Below, one piece after another: positions 25,824 through 34,985 of a stretch of DNA of 64,000 nt (positions are counted from its first letter, which is position 1; each line of letters opens with the position of its first letter). The notes under the pieces are model-generated. The model saw only the letters and a program-made list of their open reading frames with translations, had not been told where the DNA came from and searched no databases. Both the position numbers and the translations under genes were made by a program. The DNA comes from Deltaproteobacteria bacterium. GTDB taxonomy: Bacteria > Desulfobacterota > Desulfuromonadia > Desulfuromonadales > Geopsychrobacteraceae. The stretch is taken from the NCBI GenBank assembly GCA_024280335.1, contig JAJRQI010000063.1, positions 17,721 to 81,720 on the forward strand. Reading direction: 5' to 3'.

Positions 25824-28800
25824 ATGAAGTTCCTCTTTTTGCTCATATTGGTCTGCTGCGTCTGTATGACTGGGGTTGCCCGTGCAGACCATCCAGCGTT
25901 TGACGCAAAGCATAAAAAGGTCACTCTGCAGTTGAAGTGGAAGCATCAGTTTCAGTTTGCCGGCTATTACGCCGCGCTTGAACAGGGCTACTACCGAGAC
26001 GTCGGTCTTGAAGTAGAGATCGTGGCAAGAAAACCTGGTCCTGAAAGGCCTGCCGATACACTGCTGACTGGCGGCGCGACCTACGCAATCGAGGGAGCCA
26101 ATCTGCTAACCAGACGATTGCTGGGAGCCCCTCTGGTTGCGCTGGCGGCAATATTTCAACATTCTCCTACGGTAGCGATAGCCCTGCAGAAGAGCCATAT
26201 CAACACAGCAAAAGATATGGTCGGCAAGCGAGTGATGTCTTTTGGGGACACAGATGCCGAACTGCATGCCATGCTGTTGCAGGAAGGTATTGAGCCGAAT
26301 GATATCACTTGGCAGGCGACGTCGTTTCAGATCGCTTCATTGATCAATGGCGAAACTGACCTGTTTTCTGGATACTTGACCAATGAGCCATTTTATCTTA
26401 AGCAGCGACAGGTTCCTTTTACGATTATTAACCCTATCAGTTATGGCACCGATTTTTACGGTGATATCCTTTTTACCAGCGAGCGAGAACTCAGTGAACA
26501 TCCACGGCGGGTCAGGGTTTTTCGGGAAGCATCTCTGAAAGGGTGGGAATATGCACTGGCTCATCCTGAAGAGATCGTCGATCTGATCCTGAATAAATAC
26601 TCGCAGCAAAAAAGCCGGGAACATCTTTTGTTTGAAGCCGCAGAAACGATCAAATTGATCCAGCCGGATCTGGTTGCAATCGGCCATATCAACCCTGGTC
26701 GTTTTTTGCATATGGCCACGTTACTGCAGCAACTGGGGCAGGTTGAAAAAATCGACAAGCTGTCAGGTTTTATTTACGACGAAAAGGTCGCCGGACAATT
26801 TTCCGCGAAAGAAATTTCCTGGTTGGCACAACATAATAAGGTTCGGGTAAGGATTGCCAGTCTTCCACCGTTGGTTTTTTCCGAAGAGGGCCAGCCGTTA
26901 GGAATTGCCGCCGATTACCTTGACAGGGTTTCCCGTGACAGTGGGATTGAATTTGAATATCTGACCGCGCCGACACCCTGGCCGGAGGCGCTGCAAAGCC
27001 TGATCGATCATACCGGGGTCGATCTGGTCGCGGCAATCAGGTTCTCGCCGGAACGTCTTAAGCAAATGGGGATTACTGATTCATACCTTGAAATGCCCTA
27101 CGTAATTTTCACTCGTGAAGAGAGTGATGCAATTACTTCCATCTCTGACTTGATTGGTTTGAAAACAGTTGTCCCCAGGGGGCATCTAGTCCATAGCATT
27201 CTGGAAAGAGATTACCCCTACCTTGATTTACTTGTGGTTGACTCCATTGAAGACAGTTTAGAGTCCTTGGCTACGGGTCAAGCGGATGCATATATCGGTG
27301 AACTGATTATCGGTACCCACCATATCCGGCAGGCTGGATGGGGCAACCTGAAAGTGGCTGCTCCGGTTCCCTTCGACAGTCCGGATATGGCGATGGGGGT
27401 ACGAAGTGACTGGCCGGAGCTGCGTTCGATCATCAATCGAACTTTGGGCAACATGAGCCTTGAAGAACACAATGCGATACGTAGAAAATGGTTGGAAATT
27501 GAAATGGGCCAAGGAGTTCCGTTGGCGAAAATTGCTTTTTGGGCGATTGTCAGTGGCGCTGTTTTTCTGTTTTGTTTTGGACTGTTCTGGTTGTGGAACC
27601 GGAGTTTGCAGAAAGAAGTCAAACAACGTAAGAGGACAGAAGGGGCACTGGCCTGTGCTGTTCAGCAGTACCAGCATTTGGTACAGACGATTCCACACGG
27701 GATTGTCGAAGTTGATCAGGGAATGCAGATCTCCTATTGCAATACCTCTTTCCCGGCCATGCTTGGTTTTGAGTCCAGCGAGTTGATCGGACGATCTATG
27801 GTCGATCTGATTGTAGATGATGAGCCGTTGTTGAAACTGAAGAGCCTGCTTCAGGGCAATATTGGGATCGGTGAGCATCAGAATATTCAGTTGCAGCTGT
27901 CCTGTAAACAGCAACAGACCCGTGATGTCCAATTAGATTACGACTTTAGTGGACAAGCTGCAGGGGATGTCTGGGTTTTCATTGTAACTGATCTGACCCG
28001 ACAGGAACAGGCGAGAAAAGCCTTACAGAAAAGTGAAGTTTTATATCGCAACACTTTTGAGAATATTCACGCAGGTGTTGCGCATTTGACGAGTGATGGC
28101 AATATTGCCCGGGCCAATCGGTTCATGGGCCGGATGCTCGGTTATTCTGTTGCCGAGTTGCTCAAATTGGATTTGTTTCAGATCACCTATCCAGAGGATC
28201 TGCAGATCAGTAAAGATTTGCTGCAACATTTACCTGAGACTGATTCAGAATCATCCCCCAGGGCGGTTCGCTGTTTGAAAAAAGACGGAACGTCGGTTTG
28301 GGGACTGGCCTCTGTGGCTCCGCTTCCGCAATTGGAAAAGAGTGCTTCTTCGGTTGTTGTTATCCAGGATATTCATGAAATAAAGTTGCAGCAAAGAGAG
28401 GTTGCTGAAAAAGCACAAAATCTGGAAAGCATCATCGCGACCAGAACTGCAGAATTACAGCAGCGGGTATCTGAAGTTGAAGAGCTGAATAGTGCCATCC
28501 TCAACCTGGCTGAGGATCTGCGAGAGAGTCACCGGGAGCGGGCGTTAAAAACCGACGAAGTCGTGGCGACCAACAAAGAGCTGGAAGCCTTTGCCTATAC
28601 GATTTCCCATGATCTGCGTGCACCACTACGTCATATCTCCGGTTTTGCTTCCGTTCTGCAGGATCGCGCAGATGATTGGTTTGACGGCGCAGCCCGAAGT
28701 CAACTTAAAAAAATAATATCCTCCGCAGAGAAGATGGGCAAAATGATTGATGATTTACTCACTTTTTCACGTGCTGGCCGTGACGAATTGATGATGGCGC

Positions 28801-29258
28801 CTGTGGATATGAATCTGTTGTTTCAGGAGGTCCGCAGGGAAATTGATGAAGACTACCAGTCGTTGTCGATCGATTGGCAGGTCGGCTTACTGCCTAAGGT
28901 GAAAGGCGATGTGACGGCCCTGCGCCAAGTCGTGATTAACCTGCTCGATAATGCCGCAAAATACAGCGCAAAGGAGGAAAAACCGCACATTGCGGTGGAT
29001 GCGGAAGATATTTCAGGCGAGGTTGTTTTTACTATTCGAGATAATGGGGCCGGCTTCGACCCGGTATACGCTGAAAAGCTATTCAACGTTTTTCAGCGTC
29101 TGCATCGGGATGAAGAGTTCACCGGAACCGGTATCGGTCTGGCGAGTGTTCGCCGGATTATTCTGCGACATGGAGGGTGGATCAAAGGGGAGTCAGTGCC
29201 GGGACAGGGAGCCTGCTTCAGTTTTGGTTTGAAAGCGCCACAAGGAGATATGCAATGA
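25824..29258 (+). CDS. Hybrid substrate-binding-protein histidine kinase (NMT1/THI5 + SBP_bac_3 + PAS + kinase)
   Basis: 1144 residues. Signal peptide ('VCMTGVARADHP'), then an NMT1/THI5-like binding domain (about 30-330; 'LQLKWKHQFQFAGYYAALEQ', 'GYYRDVGLEVEIV'), a second periplasmic-binding domain of the SBP_bac_3 type (about 335-555; 'LPPLVFSEEGQPLGIAADYL'), one membrane helix near 565-590, two PAS domains, a coiled coil, an H-box 'YTISHDLRAPLRHISGF' and HATPase ('NLLDNAAKYS', 'DNGAGFDP', 'GTGIGLASVRRII'). The kinase is of the phytochrome-like class and is followed by an Rcp1-like regulator with ATGA overlap. ATG 25824 follows AAAGGAG; an earlier GTG adds ten residues before the signal peptide. 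Confidence 0.9.
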   Translation: MKFLFLLILVCCVCMTGVARADHPAFDAKHKKVTLQLKWKHQFQFAGYYAALEQGYYRDVGLEVEIVARKPGPERPADTLLTGGATYAIEGANLLTRRLLGAPLVALAAIFQHSPTVAIALQKSHINTAKDMVGKRVMSFGDTDAELHAMLLQEGIEPNDITWQATSFQIASLINGETDLFSGYLTNEPFYLKQRQVPFTIINPISYGTDFYGDILFTSERELSEHPRRVRVFREASLKGWEYALAHPEEIVDLILNKYSQQKSREHLLFEAAETIKLIQPDLVAIGHINPGRFLHMATLLQQLGQVEKIDKLSGFIYDEKVAGQFSAKEISWLAQHNKVRVRIASLPPLVFSEEGQPLGIAADYLDRVSRDSGIEFEYLTAPTPWPEALQSLIDHTGVDLVAAIRFSPERLKQMGITDSYLEMPYVIFTREESDAITSISDLIGLKTVVPRGHLVHSILERDYPYLDLLVVDSIEDSLESLATGQADAYIGELIIGTHHIRQAGWGNLKVAAPVPFDSPDMAMGVRSDWPELRSIINRTLGNMSLEEHNAIRRKWLEIEMGQGVPLAKIAFWAIVSGAVFLFCFGLFWLWNRSLQKEVKQRKRTEGALACAVQQYQHLVQTIPHGIVEVDQGMQISYCNTSFPAMLGFESSELIGRSMVDLIVDDEPLLKLKSLLQGNIGIGEHQNIQLQLSCKQQQTRDVQLDYDFSGQAAGDVWVFIVTDLTRQEQARKALQKSEVLYRNTFENIHAGVAHLTSDGNIARANRFMGRMLGYSVAELLKLDLFQITYPEDLQISKDLLQHLPETDSESSPRAVRCLKKDGTSVWGLASVAPLPQLEKSASSVVVIQDIHEIKLQQREVAEKAQNLESIIATRTAELQQRVSEVEELNSAILNLAEDLRESHRERALKTDEVVATNKELEAFAYTISHDLRAPLRHISGFASVLQDRADDWFDGAARSQLKKIISSAEKMGKMIDDLLTFSRAGRDELMMAPVDMNLLFQEVRREIDEDYQSLSIDWQVGLLPKVKGDVTALRQVVINLLDNAAKYSAKEEKPHIAVDAEDISGEVVFTIRDNGAGFDPVYAEKLFNVFQRLHRDEEFTGTGIGLASVRRIILRHGGWIKGESVPGQGACFSFGLKAPQGDMQ

Positions 29259-29695
29259 AAAATGAAAGCTATGAAGTCCTGTTGGTTGACGATGATTGTA
29301 ACGATATCGAACTGGCGATGCTTGCTTTTGAACGCAGTAACTTGGCCCCCAGGGTTCAGGCGTTCGATGATGGCGAGACGGCTCTACGCTGTTTACAGGA
29401 TTGTTCCAGGACCGGGAATTCCCCGGATCGTCCACCGCGGCTGGTCATCCTTGACCTGAAAATGCCCAAGGTGGATGGTTTTGAGGTTCTGAAGGAGATT
29501 CGTCGTAGCGAAAAAATAGACAAGGTGCCGGTGGTGATTCTGACCTCATCGCGTCTGCCGTCTGATATTGAAAGGTCTTATCGACTCGGCTGCAGCGCCT
29601 ATGTTGTCAAACCGGTCAACCACCGGGAATACACCCGTACTCTGAATAGTCTTGTTGATTTCTGGTGCGGACACAATCTGACACCGCTGGATTGA
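29255..29695 (+). CDS. Single-domain response regulator, Rcp1-like
   Basis: 146 residues forming one REC domain with the acidic pair in 'VLLVDDDCNDIELAMLAF', the phosphoacceptor in 'VILDLKMPKVDGFEVL', and 'VVILTSSRLPSDIERSY' and 'AYVVKPVNH'. This is the Rcp1 type that pairs with phytochrome-like kinases. The ATG overlaps the kinase stop by ATGA and has AAGGAG seven bases upstream. An in-frame start 78 bases earlier would overlap the kinase and is unlikely. It resembles the regulator at 32836 throughout. Confidence 0.92.
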   Translation: MKNESYEVLLVDDDCNDIELAMLAFERSNLAPRVQAFDDGETALRCLQDCSRTGNSPDRPPRLVILDLKMPKVDGFEVLKEIRRSEKIDKVPVVILTSSRLPSDIERSYRLGCSAYVVKPVNHREYTRTLNSLVDFWCGHNLTPLD

Positions 29696-29801
29696 ACCGG
29701 CCAAAGAAAAGTTGGAGAGGATTGAATCATACTGACCCTGACAATTGGTCTTCCTTCCTGAATTCTTGGCTAATTGTACTCGGAGAAAGGAGTATCAGAC
29801 A

Positions 29802-30839
29802 GTGTGGCCATATCTCAGATCCTCTGTAATATCTCAGGCTTTCTCATCTTCCCTTCTGAAGCTGAATCACGGTCTACGATTTGGTGCCGCCCTGATAGTT
29901 ATTCTTCTGGGGTTCTCGGGGGCAGGGATGTCGACAGTGATAGAGGCTCATGCTCTTGATTTCGAGAGAATCGGCCCGCCCGATGTACATCGTCTGACCC
30001 AGGTTCTGCGTGATGAACTGGAACTTATCCGGCTGGAGATGGGCAAGCCGCTGGTTCCTCACCCCGCCGGACGTGTCTCACGGGTCGCACCGCGCGAGGT
30101 TTATTTTCAGGCGTTGACCCTGTTCACCAAGGTCAATCGGCTGAGTTTTGCGTTGATGCGCGAAGCGGCCTCCGAGTTAGAGCCTCCGACTGGCGAGATC
30201 CGTCCGGTTCAGGTCTATGCCGTGGTTGAAAAGGCCCTGGCACAACTGCGGCGGGTTAAGCAGCAAATGGGAATTACTGAAATGGTTCCAGAGGGGTCCC
30301 ATAACCCGAAGATGACGCCGACTGACGTTTTTCAAACTATCATCAAGGCAAATCGGCAGTTGAATACGATGCTGGCGCGACGCTTCGATCCCAGTGATGT
30401 CTACCAGGAGATCACCAGAGCACTCTCCTATACTACCAGCCTGCGGGGACTTTTCCCCCAGCCCCGGATCCCGGACGGGGTTTCTTTTGAACGGCGCAAG
30501 GTGCCGGCAGATGTTTATCGAAAACTACTCGAAAACCTGGAGGTGGTTCGCGAGATTTTGGAACGATCGGGTTTTTACATGATGGATTTTGAACCCCTGG
30601 AAACCGAAAGTATTACGCCGAGCGATGTTTTCGATGTTGCCTCATTGCTGGTTGCCGAGCTGGTGTTCTTACATTCTCAGGCCGAAGCTGCCGCGCCCCC
30701 ACGCAAGGCATACCATCCAGGCGATAAGTTCCCTTCTCATGCTTATCAGCGTGCCGGGTTGTTATATGAGGCACTAAGTGATTTGCTGGTTCAGGTACGG
30801 GGGAAACCAGACTGGTTACAGGGCAAAGAAGGGATATGA
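29802..30839 (+). CDS. Exported helical-repeat protein, unknown function
   Basis: 345 residues from GTG 29802 (AAAGGAG about nine bases upstream). A hydrophobic segment near residues 25-45 is probably a signal peptide ending around 'VIEAHALDF'. The mature part contains about seven copies of a short motif P-x-(D/E/Q)-V-(Y/F/H) each followed by a predicted helix: 'GPPDVHRL', 'APREVYFQ', 'RPVQVYAV', 'TPTDVFQT', 'DPSDVYQE', 'VPADVYRK', 'TPSDVFDV'. I do not recognise the family. Its stop overlaps the start of the next kinase (ATGATG), so a periplasmic ligand-binding or sensor-adaptor role for that kinase is a reasonable inference. Confidence 0.7.
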   Translation: MWPYLRSSVISQAFSSSLLKLNHGLRFGAALIVILLGFSGAGMSTVIEAHALDFERIGPPDVHRLTQVLRDELELIRLEMGKPLVPHPAGRVSRVAPREVYFQALTLFTKVNRLSFALMREAASELEPPTGEIRPVQVYAVVEKALAQLRRVKQQMGITEMVPEGSHNPKMTPTDVFQTIIKANRQLNTMLARRFDPSDVYQEITRALSYTTSLRGLFPQPRIPDGVSFERRKVPADVYRKLLENLEVVREILERSGFYMMDFEPLETESITPSDVFDVASLLVAELVFLHSQAEAAAPPRKAYHPGDKFPSHAYQRAGLLYEALSDLLVQVRGKPDWLQGKEGI

Positions 30840-32839
30840 TGACCGGGGCAGTGGTAGACACTACTGAGAAAGTACCTTTGTCGGCAACCAGAGGGCAGCC
30901 CACTCCTGGGACATTGCGGCGCCGGATCCTGTTTTCTCATCTTCAACTGGCCGGAATCGGCCTCTTGTCCCTGTGTGCCGTTTTGTTCGTTTCGATCTGG
31001 CAGCGGAACAACATCCGGACCCTTGTGCTCGAAAAGGGCCCGGCGGTTGCCGCAGCACTCAAGGTCAGAAGCGGCATCCAGCACTCGATATCGGATCTGC
31101 AAGGCTGGGTTGCATTGAATGACGCCGAGTTCAGAAAACGTCGCCGCAGGGTGTGGACAGAGCGAGTTGAACCGGCAACTGTTCTGCTCAAAACACTTAG
31201 TCGCAGCTGGGACAACCCAGGCAGGGTTGCAGTTCTCAACGAAGGGTTAAGGCTGGCCTACGAATTGAAAATATCACAGTGGTGGGTTGAGGATGTTGCC
31301 CATACACCCGGAAACCGCCCGGCACAAATAACCTACCAGACTCTATTGAAGCCGATGGAAAACACCCTGTTCTTGTCGTTAAAGGTTCTCATCAACGAAC
31401 AGGAACAGAGTGTTTTGCGTGGTGCAAATCCGAAACTTTATCTGGCGATGATCCGATTGCGGGAAGAGTTGATGGCCTGTGCAGATGCCTTGGACGAAAC
31501 CCTGGTGAATCTCCATCAGAAATATCCGAAAGAAGTTTTCTCGCGGCATTTCAGGGAAGTTGAAGAGCAGAGCGCGTTTATCAGGTCGAGAGTCAGCCAC
31601 CTCAATCCGGTCCAGCGCGATTCACTGGAGACTATCTTACATGAAATGACAGCCTACCAGAAATATGCAGAGAAACTATTCTCCATCTGGGAGGAGGGGC
31701 CTCTGGATATTGCGCTTCGGCGCATGACGACCGAGACGATTCCGCTGGCGACCAGAACTATGGAAATATTTGATGGTTTGTCGAATGATTTGGCGTTGCA
31801 GATGCGTAGTGAAGAAAATAGACTTCGTCTGATCAGCAATGCTTTTGCAGGTTTTCTGGCTCTCGGCATTATTGTTGTCGCTGCCGTGGCACTGGTGGTT
31901 TCTCGCCGTCAAGCTAAGCGGCTGGTGCAGCCGCTTACCGACCTGACCGCAGCAGCCACTCAGTTGGCCGAAGGGAAGCTCAGTAACTTGCTTGCCGTCG
32001 ACTCCGATGATGAGCTGGGGCAGTTAACGCTTTCGTTCAACTCTATGGCGGTTCAGATTCAGAAGCGTACAGCACAACTGGATGTACGGGTCAAAGAAGC
32101 AGAAAAGCTGAATGCCGAAATGATGGAAGTCGTGGCCGATTTGCGGATCAGTAATCAGGAACTGGAGGCATTTACGTCGACTGTTTCGCATGATTTACGA
32201 GCCCCTTTGCGGCATATCTCCGGGTTCGTCGCGATTTTGCAAGAACGGAAAGGGTTGCAGCTCGATGATGGGGCGCGAAACTACCTGATGAAAATTTCCG
32301 GGTCAGCAGAAAAGTTGGGCACGATGATCGATGATCTGTTGGCTTTTTCACGTGCCGGTCGAACAGAAGTGATGATGGTGTCGGTCGATATGAATCAGCT
32401 TTTTCGTGAAGTGCGCACTGAAATCGATGAAATCTACCGATCACCAGTTATCAGGTGGCAGATCGGTGAACTTCCGCCGGTGAGAGCTGATGTCGGGACT
32501 TTGCGGCAGGTAGTGGTCAACCTGCTCGATAACGCTGCTAAATATAGTGAAAAGGAGGATAACCCGCAGATTGAGATCAGTGCGCAGATAGACTCCGGAG
32601 AAGCTATCTTTAAGATCCGTGACAACGGAGCCGGATTTGACCCTGCATACACTGAAAAGCTCTTTAATGTTTTTCAACGTCTGCATCGAAACGATGAATT
32701 CATCGGGACCGGTATCGGTCTGGCGAGTGTACGGCGGATTATTTTGCGGCATGGCGGATGGGTCAAGGCAGAGTCACAGCTTGGGCAGGGGGCCTGTTTC
32801 AGTTTTTCCCTGCCGTTTAAGAGGGGAGGAACTGAATGA
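30836..32839 (+). CDS. Membrane histidine kinase with helical periplasmic sensor and HAMP
   Basis: 667 residues: membrane helix about 36-56, a ~280-residue all-helical periplasmic domain, second helix about 338-358, HAMP (about 360-415), coiled coil, H-box 'STVSHDLRAPLRHISGF' and HATPase ('NLLDNAAKYS', 'DNGAGFDP', 'GTGIGLASVRRIILRHGG'). Its kinase half is a close paralogue of the one in the 25824 gene. Translation overlaps with the exported repeat protein before it and the Rcp1-like regulator after it, giving a sensor-kinase-regulator trio. Confidence 0.9.
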   Translation: MMTGAVVDTTEKVPLSATRGQPTPGTLRRRILFSHLQLAGIGLLSLCAVLFVSIWQRNNIRTLVLEKGPAVAAALKVRSGIQHSISDLQGWVALNDAEFRKRRRRVWTERVEPATVLLKTLSRSWDNPGRVAVLNEGLRLAYELKISQWWVEDVAHTPGNRPAQITYQTLLKPMENTLFLSLKVLINEQEQSVLRGANPKLYLAMIRLREELMACADALDETLVNLHQKYPKEVFSRHFREVEEQSAFIRSRVSHLNPVQRDSLETILHEMTAYQKYAEKLFSIWEEGPLDIALRRMTTETIPLATRTMEIFDGLSNDLALQMRSEENRLRLISNAFAGFLALGIIVVAAVALVVSRRQAKRLVQPLTDLTAAATQLAEGKLSNLLAVDSDDELGQLTLSFNSMAVQIQKRTAQLDVRVKEAEKLNAEMMEVVADLRISNQELEAFTSTVSHDLRAPLRHISGFVAILQERKGLQLDDGARNYLMKISGSAEKLGTMIDDLLAFSRAGRTEVMMVSVDMNQLFREVRTEIDEIYRSPVIRWQIGELPPVRADVGTLRQVVVNLLDNAAKYSEKEDNPQIEISAQIDSGEAIFKIRDNGAGFDPAYTEKLFNVFQRLHRNDEFIGTGIGLASVRRIILRHGGWVKAESQLGQGACFSFSLPFKRGGTE

Positions 32840-33276
32840 ATCTATTCGATTGCGATGTTTTGTTGATTGATGATGATCCGAACGATATAGAGTTGGCACT
32901 GCTCGCTTTTTCTCGTTCTGACATTTCCTGTACTGTTCACACGCTCAATGATGGAAAGGAGGCGTTGGACTACTTACAGGGATGGGATGAAGGTCGCCGG
33001 ATGGACGGTCGTCTTCCCCGACTGATAATCCTTGATCTGAAAATGCCCAAAATTGATGGTTTTGAGGTACTGACCACCATCCGCCGTACTCCGCAGACTG
33101 CCGGCGTTCCGGTGGTGATTCTGACGTCCTCACGGATGCCGTTAGATATTGCCGAGGCATATCGTCGCGGTTGCAATGCTTATGTCGTAAAACCGGTTGA
33201 TTATCGAGAGTATACGCGAACAATGGCTAACCTTATAGATTTCTGGGGAGAGTTGAATCTGACACCAATACACTGA
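32836..33276 (+). CDS. Single-domain response regulator, Rcp1-like
   Basis: 146 residues, one REC domain: 'DVLLIDDDPNDIELALLAF', phosphoacceptor in 'IILDLKMPKIDGFEVL', then 'VVILTSSRMPLDIAEAY' and 'AYVVKPVDYREYTRTM'. Same length and closely similar sequence to the regulator at 29255, so the kinase-regulator pair has been duplicated. ATGA overlap with the kinase stop. No output domain; the target is unknown. Confidence 0.92.
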   Translation: MNLFDCDVLLIDDDPNDIELALLAFSRSDISCTVHTLNDGKEALDYLQGWDEGRRMDGRLPRLIILDLKMPKIDGFEVLTTIRRTPQTAGVPVVILTSSRMPLDIAEAYRRGCNAYVVKPVDYREYTRTMANLIDFWGELNLTPIH

Positions 33277-33401
33277 TTTGCCGACAGGGGGAGGAGAATG
33301 TGAAAAAACGAATTTTTGCGCAGAACGATTTGGCCCGTCTGGAGAACTCTCCCCTTGTTGCCGGGAGCGCTATCAATTGCTGGGCTGGATGATCCTACTG
33401 C

Positions 33402-33429
33402 CTGAAATCTGCTGGCAAATTGGTATAGT
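33402..33429 (+). promoter_or_regulatory. Candidate promoter with GGTATAGT-type -10, upstream of rsbR
   Basis: CTGAAA (33402-33407), 16 bases, TATAGT (33424-33429) in the context GGTATAGTCTATAT, matching the boxes at 15590 and 37544. It lies about 300 bases before rsbR, with a dispersed repeat between. Confidence 0.35.
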
Positions 33430-33500
33430 CTATATTCGTTTCAGCACGCTAGTAAAAACTATGGACTTTAGTCCAAGCCTTTCAGGTGCTACTCGTTTGT

Positions 33501-33570
33501 CGTCATTCCCGCGAAGGCGGGAATCCAGTGTTTTTAAGAAGTGTGGAGCCCCGCTTTCGCGAGGATGACG
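33501..33570. repeat. Dispersed palindromic element, copy 3
   Basis: Starts CGTCATTCCCGCGAAGGCGG, ends CGCGAGGATGACG. Seventy base pairs with outer ends CGTCAT/ATGACG and an inner CCCGC/GCGGG hairpin. Same family as 2703-2782 and 9142-9216. Confidence 0.75.
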
Positions 33571-33607
33571 GTCTTTGATCTTAGTTTTAAGGGATTTTCA
33601 GTCCCCA

Positions 33608-33637
33608 TCAAACCTCTGCACTTTAGTGCAGAGTGGT
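33608..33637. repeat. Hairpin around CTCTGCAC-TTTA-GTGCAGAG
   Basis: A perfect 8-bp stem with a TTTA loop (33613-33632) inside partly complementary AAACC and TGGTTT flanks. It is in the 5' leader of the stressosome operon, so it could be a processing or attenuation structure; no U-tract follows. Confidence 0.5.
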
Positions 33638-33726
33638 TTAGTGTGCTGAATAAACAGGGCTTTTTACTTTGTGGCTATTCAATGTTGCGCTGTGCGTTCT
33701 CGATTTGTCCATAAAAAGGATCTGAC

Positions 33727-34602
33727 ATGACCAAGTTGATGACTGTTGCCGAACTGATGAAAGAAAAACAGGCTGAAATACTTGAAGTATGGCTTGAGGT
33801 GATCGACAGTGAAACGGGTGCGGGTGCCCGGCGTACCGATCTGTTGATGAGCAAGGCAGAGCTGCGCACCGAGGCAAAAGGACTGGCCGATGCCTTGACG
33901 TTGGCCTTTGCCGCTGAAGATTACACTGATCTGGCTGCGCCGCAGTTTCAACCTGCGGTCCTTCTGTTGCGTGAAATCAGCGCTTCGCGCGCCCGTCAGG
34001 GCTTCAACCCGACCGAAACCGCGAGCTTTGTCATGTCGCTCAAATCCGCCCTGCTGCAGTTCATGCAGCAGGAGTTTAAGGGTGATCAGCAGCATCTGAA
34101 CAATGAAATGACCAAGATGAACGTCATCATCGATCGGCTGGCGATGGTGACCTTTGAGACCTATGCCATCACCCGCGAAGAGGTGATAACCGAGCAGAGC
34201 CGTTCGCTGCTGGAGATGTCGACCCCGGTAATCAAACTGTGGGACGGCGTGGTTTTGATGCCGCTGGTGGGAGTGATCGATACCCCGCGTTCCCAGCAGA
34301 TCATCGCCAGCCTGCTCAAGGGCATCGTCGATTATCAGGCACAGGTGGCGGTGCTCGATGTGACCGGCGTGCCGATGATGGATACCAAGGTTGCCCAGCA
34401 CCTGATCAGTGCGGTCGATGCTTCGCGCATGCTCGGTGCCGAAGTGGTGCTGACCGGCATCTCCGCCGATGCGGCGCAGACCCTGGTGCGGTTGAGTGTC
34501 GACCTGTCCGGTATGCGCACTTCAGGTTTGCTCAAAAACGGGATCAAGGAGGCCTTGAGCATTATTGGTATGGCAATCACCAGTAAGGACAGAGCATCAT
34601 GA
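33727..34602 (+). CDS. rsbR: Stressosome sensor protein RsbR (RsbRD-type N-terminus + STAS)
   Basis: 291 residues. The N-terminal ~150 residues are helical and resemble the RsbRD-type sensor domain ('VAELMKEKQAEILEVWLEVI'). The C-terminal STAS domain (about 165-285) shows 'LWDGVVLMPLVGVIDTPRSQ' and 'VAVLDVTGVPMMDTKVAQHL'. T220 in 'PMMDT' and T252 in 'AAQTL' sit where RsbR proteins carry phospho-threonines. RsbR and RsbS build the 1.8-MDa stressosome in Bacillus. It overlaps rsbS by four bases and opens a six-gene operon. Confidence 0.92.
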   Translation: MTKLMTVAELMKEKQAEILEVWLEVIDSETGAGARRTDLLMSKAELRTEAKGLADALTLAFAAEDYTDLAAPQFQPAVLLLREISASRARQGFNPTETASFVMSLKSALLQFMQQEFKGDQQHLNNEMTKMNVIIDRLAMVTFETYAITREEVITEQSRSLLEMSTPVIKLWDGVVLMPLVGVIDTPRSQQIIASLLKGIVDYQAQVAVLDVTGVPMMDTKVAQHLISAVDASRMLGAEVVLTGISADAAQTLVRLSVDLSGMRTSGLLKNGIKEALSIIGMAITSKDRAS

Positions 34603-34985
34603 AGATCGCCATCATGAAGCTGGGGGGAATACTGATCACTGCATTGCCGCTCGATCTGATCGATGAGGATGCGATGGAGTTTCAGGGTGACCTGCTCAAT
34701 GAAATCAATGCTCACGATGCCAAAGGCGTGATTATCGATATTTCAGCCCTCGATCTGGTTGATTCATTTATGGCGAGGATCATCAATGATTCCGCCACTA
34801 TGGCCGGACTGCTCGGTGCCGAGGTGGTAGTCTGTGGCATGCAGCCGCAAATCGGGACCACTTTGATTGAAATGGGCCGCGAACTGCTTGGCGTAGAAAC
34901 CGCTCTCAACCTTGATCTGGCGATGGCAAGGATACTCGCCAAGGTCAAGGCTGAGGACATGGAGCAAGCCGATGACGGAACTTAA
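34599..34985 (+). CDS. rsbS: Stressosome scaffold protein RsbS (STAS domain)
   Basis: 128 residues, a single STAS domain: 'MKIAIMKLGGILITALPLDL', 'GVIIDISALDLVDSFMARII' and 'LLGAEVVVCGMQPQIGTTLI'. S56 in 'LVDSF' is at the position of the serine (Ser59 in B. subtilis) that RsbT phosphorylates to free itself from the stressosome. Four-base overlap with rsbR and 14-base overlap with rsbT. Confidence 0.93.
   Translation: MKIAIMKLGGILITALPLDLIDEDAMEFQGDLLNEINAHDAKGVIIDISALDLVDSFMARIINDSATMAGLLGAEVVVCGMQPQIGTTLIEMGRELLGVETALNLDLAMARILAKVKAEDMEQADDGT

Larger units (their letters stand above)
33277..33726. other. 450-bp gap before the stressosome operon: promoter candidate, repeat and hairpin
   Basis: No gene is convincing here. 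It contains the candidate promoter at 33402-33429, copy 3 of the dispersed palindrome at 33501-33570, and a hairpin at 33608-33637 built around CTCTGCAC-TTTA-GTGCAGAG with partly complementary AAACC/GGTTT flanks. The rsbR start follows GGAT, a weak ribosome site. Confidence 0.5.

Noticed and set aside
25890..25925. GACGCAAAGC, resembling the core of a c-di-GMP (GEMM) riboswitch
   Set aside because: It lies inside the coding sequence of the 25824 kinase, just after its signal peptide, and the other conserved GEMM segments are missing.
32619..33276. Antisense and alternate-frame ORFs around the Rcp1-like regulators (29177, 32619, 32945)
   Set aside because: They are shadows of conserved kinase/regulator codons, with starts inside neighbouring genes.
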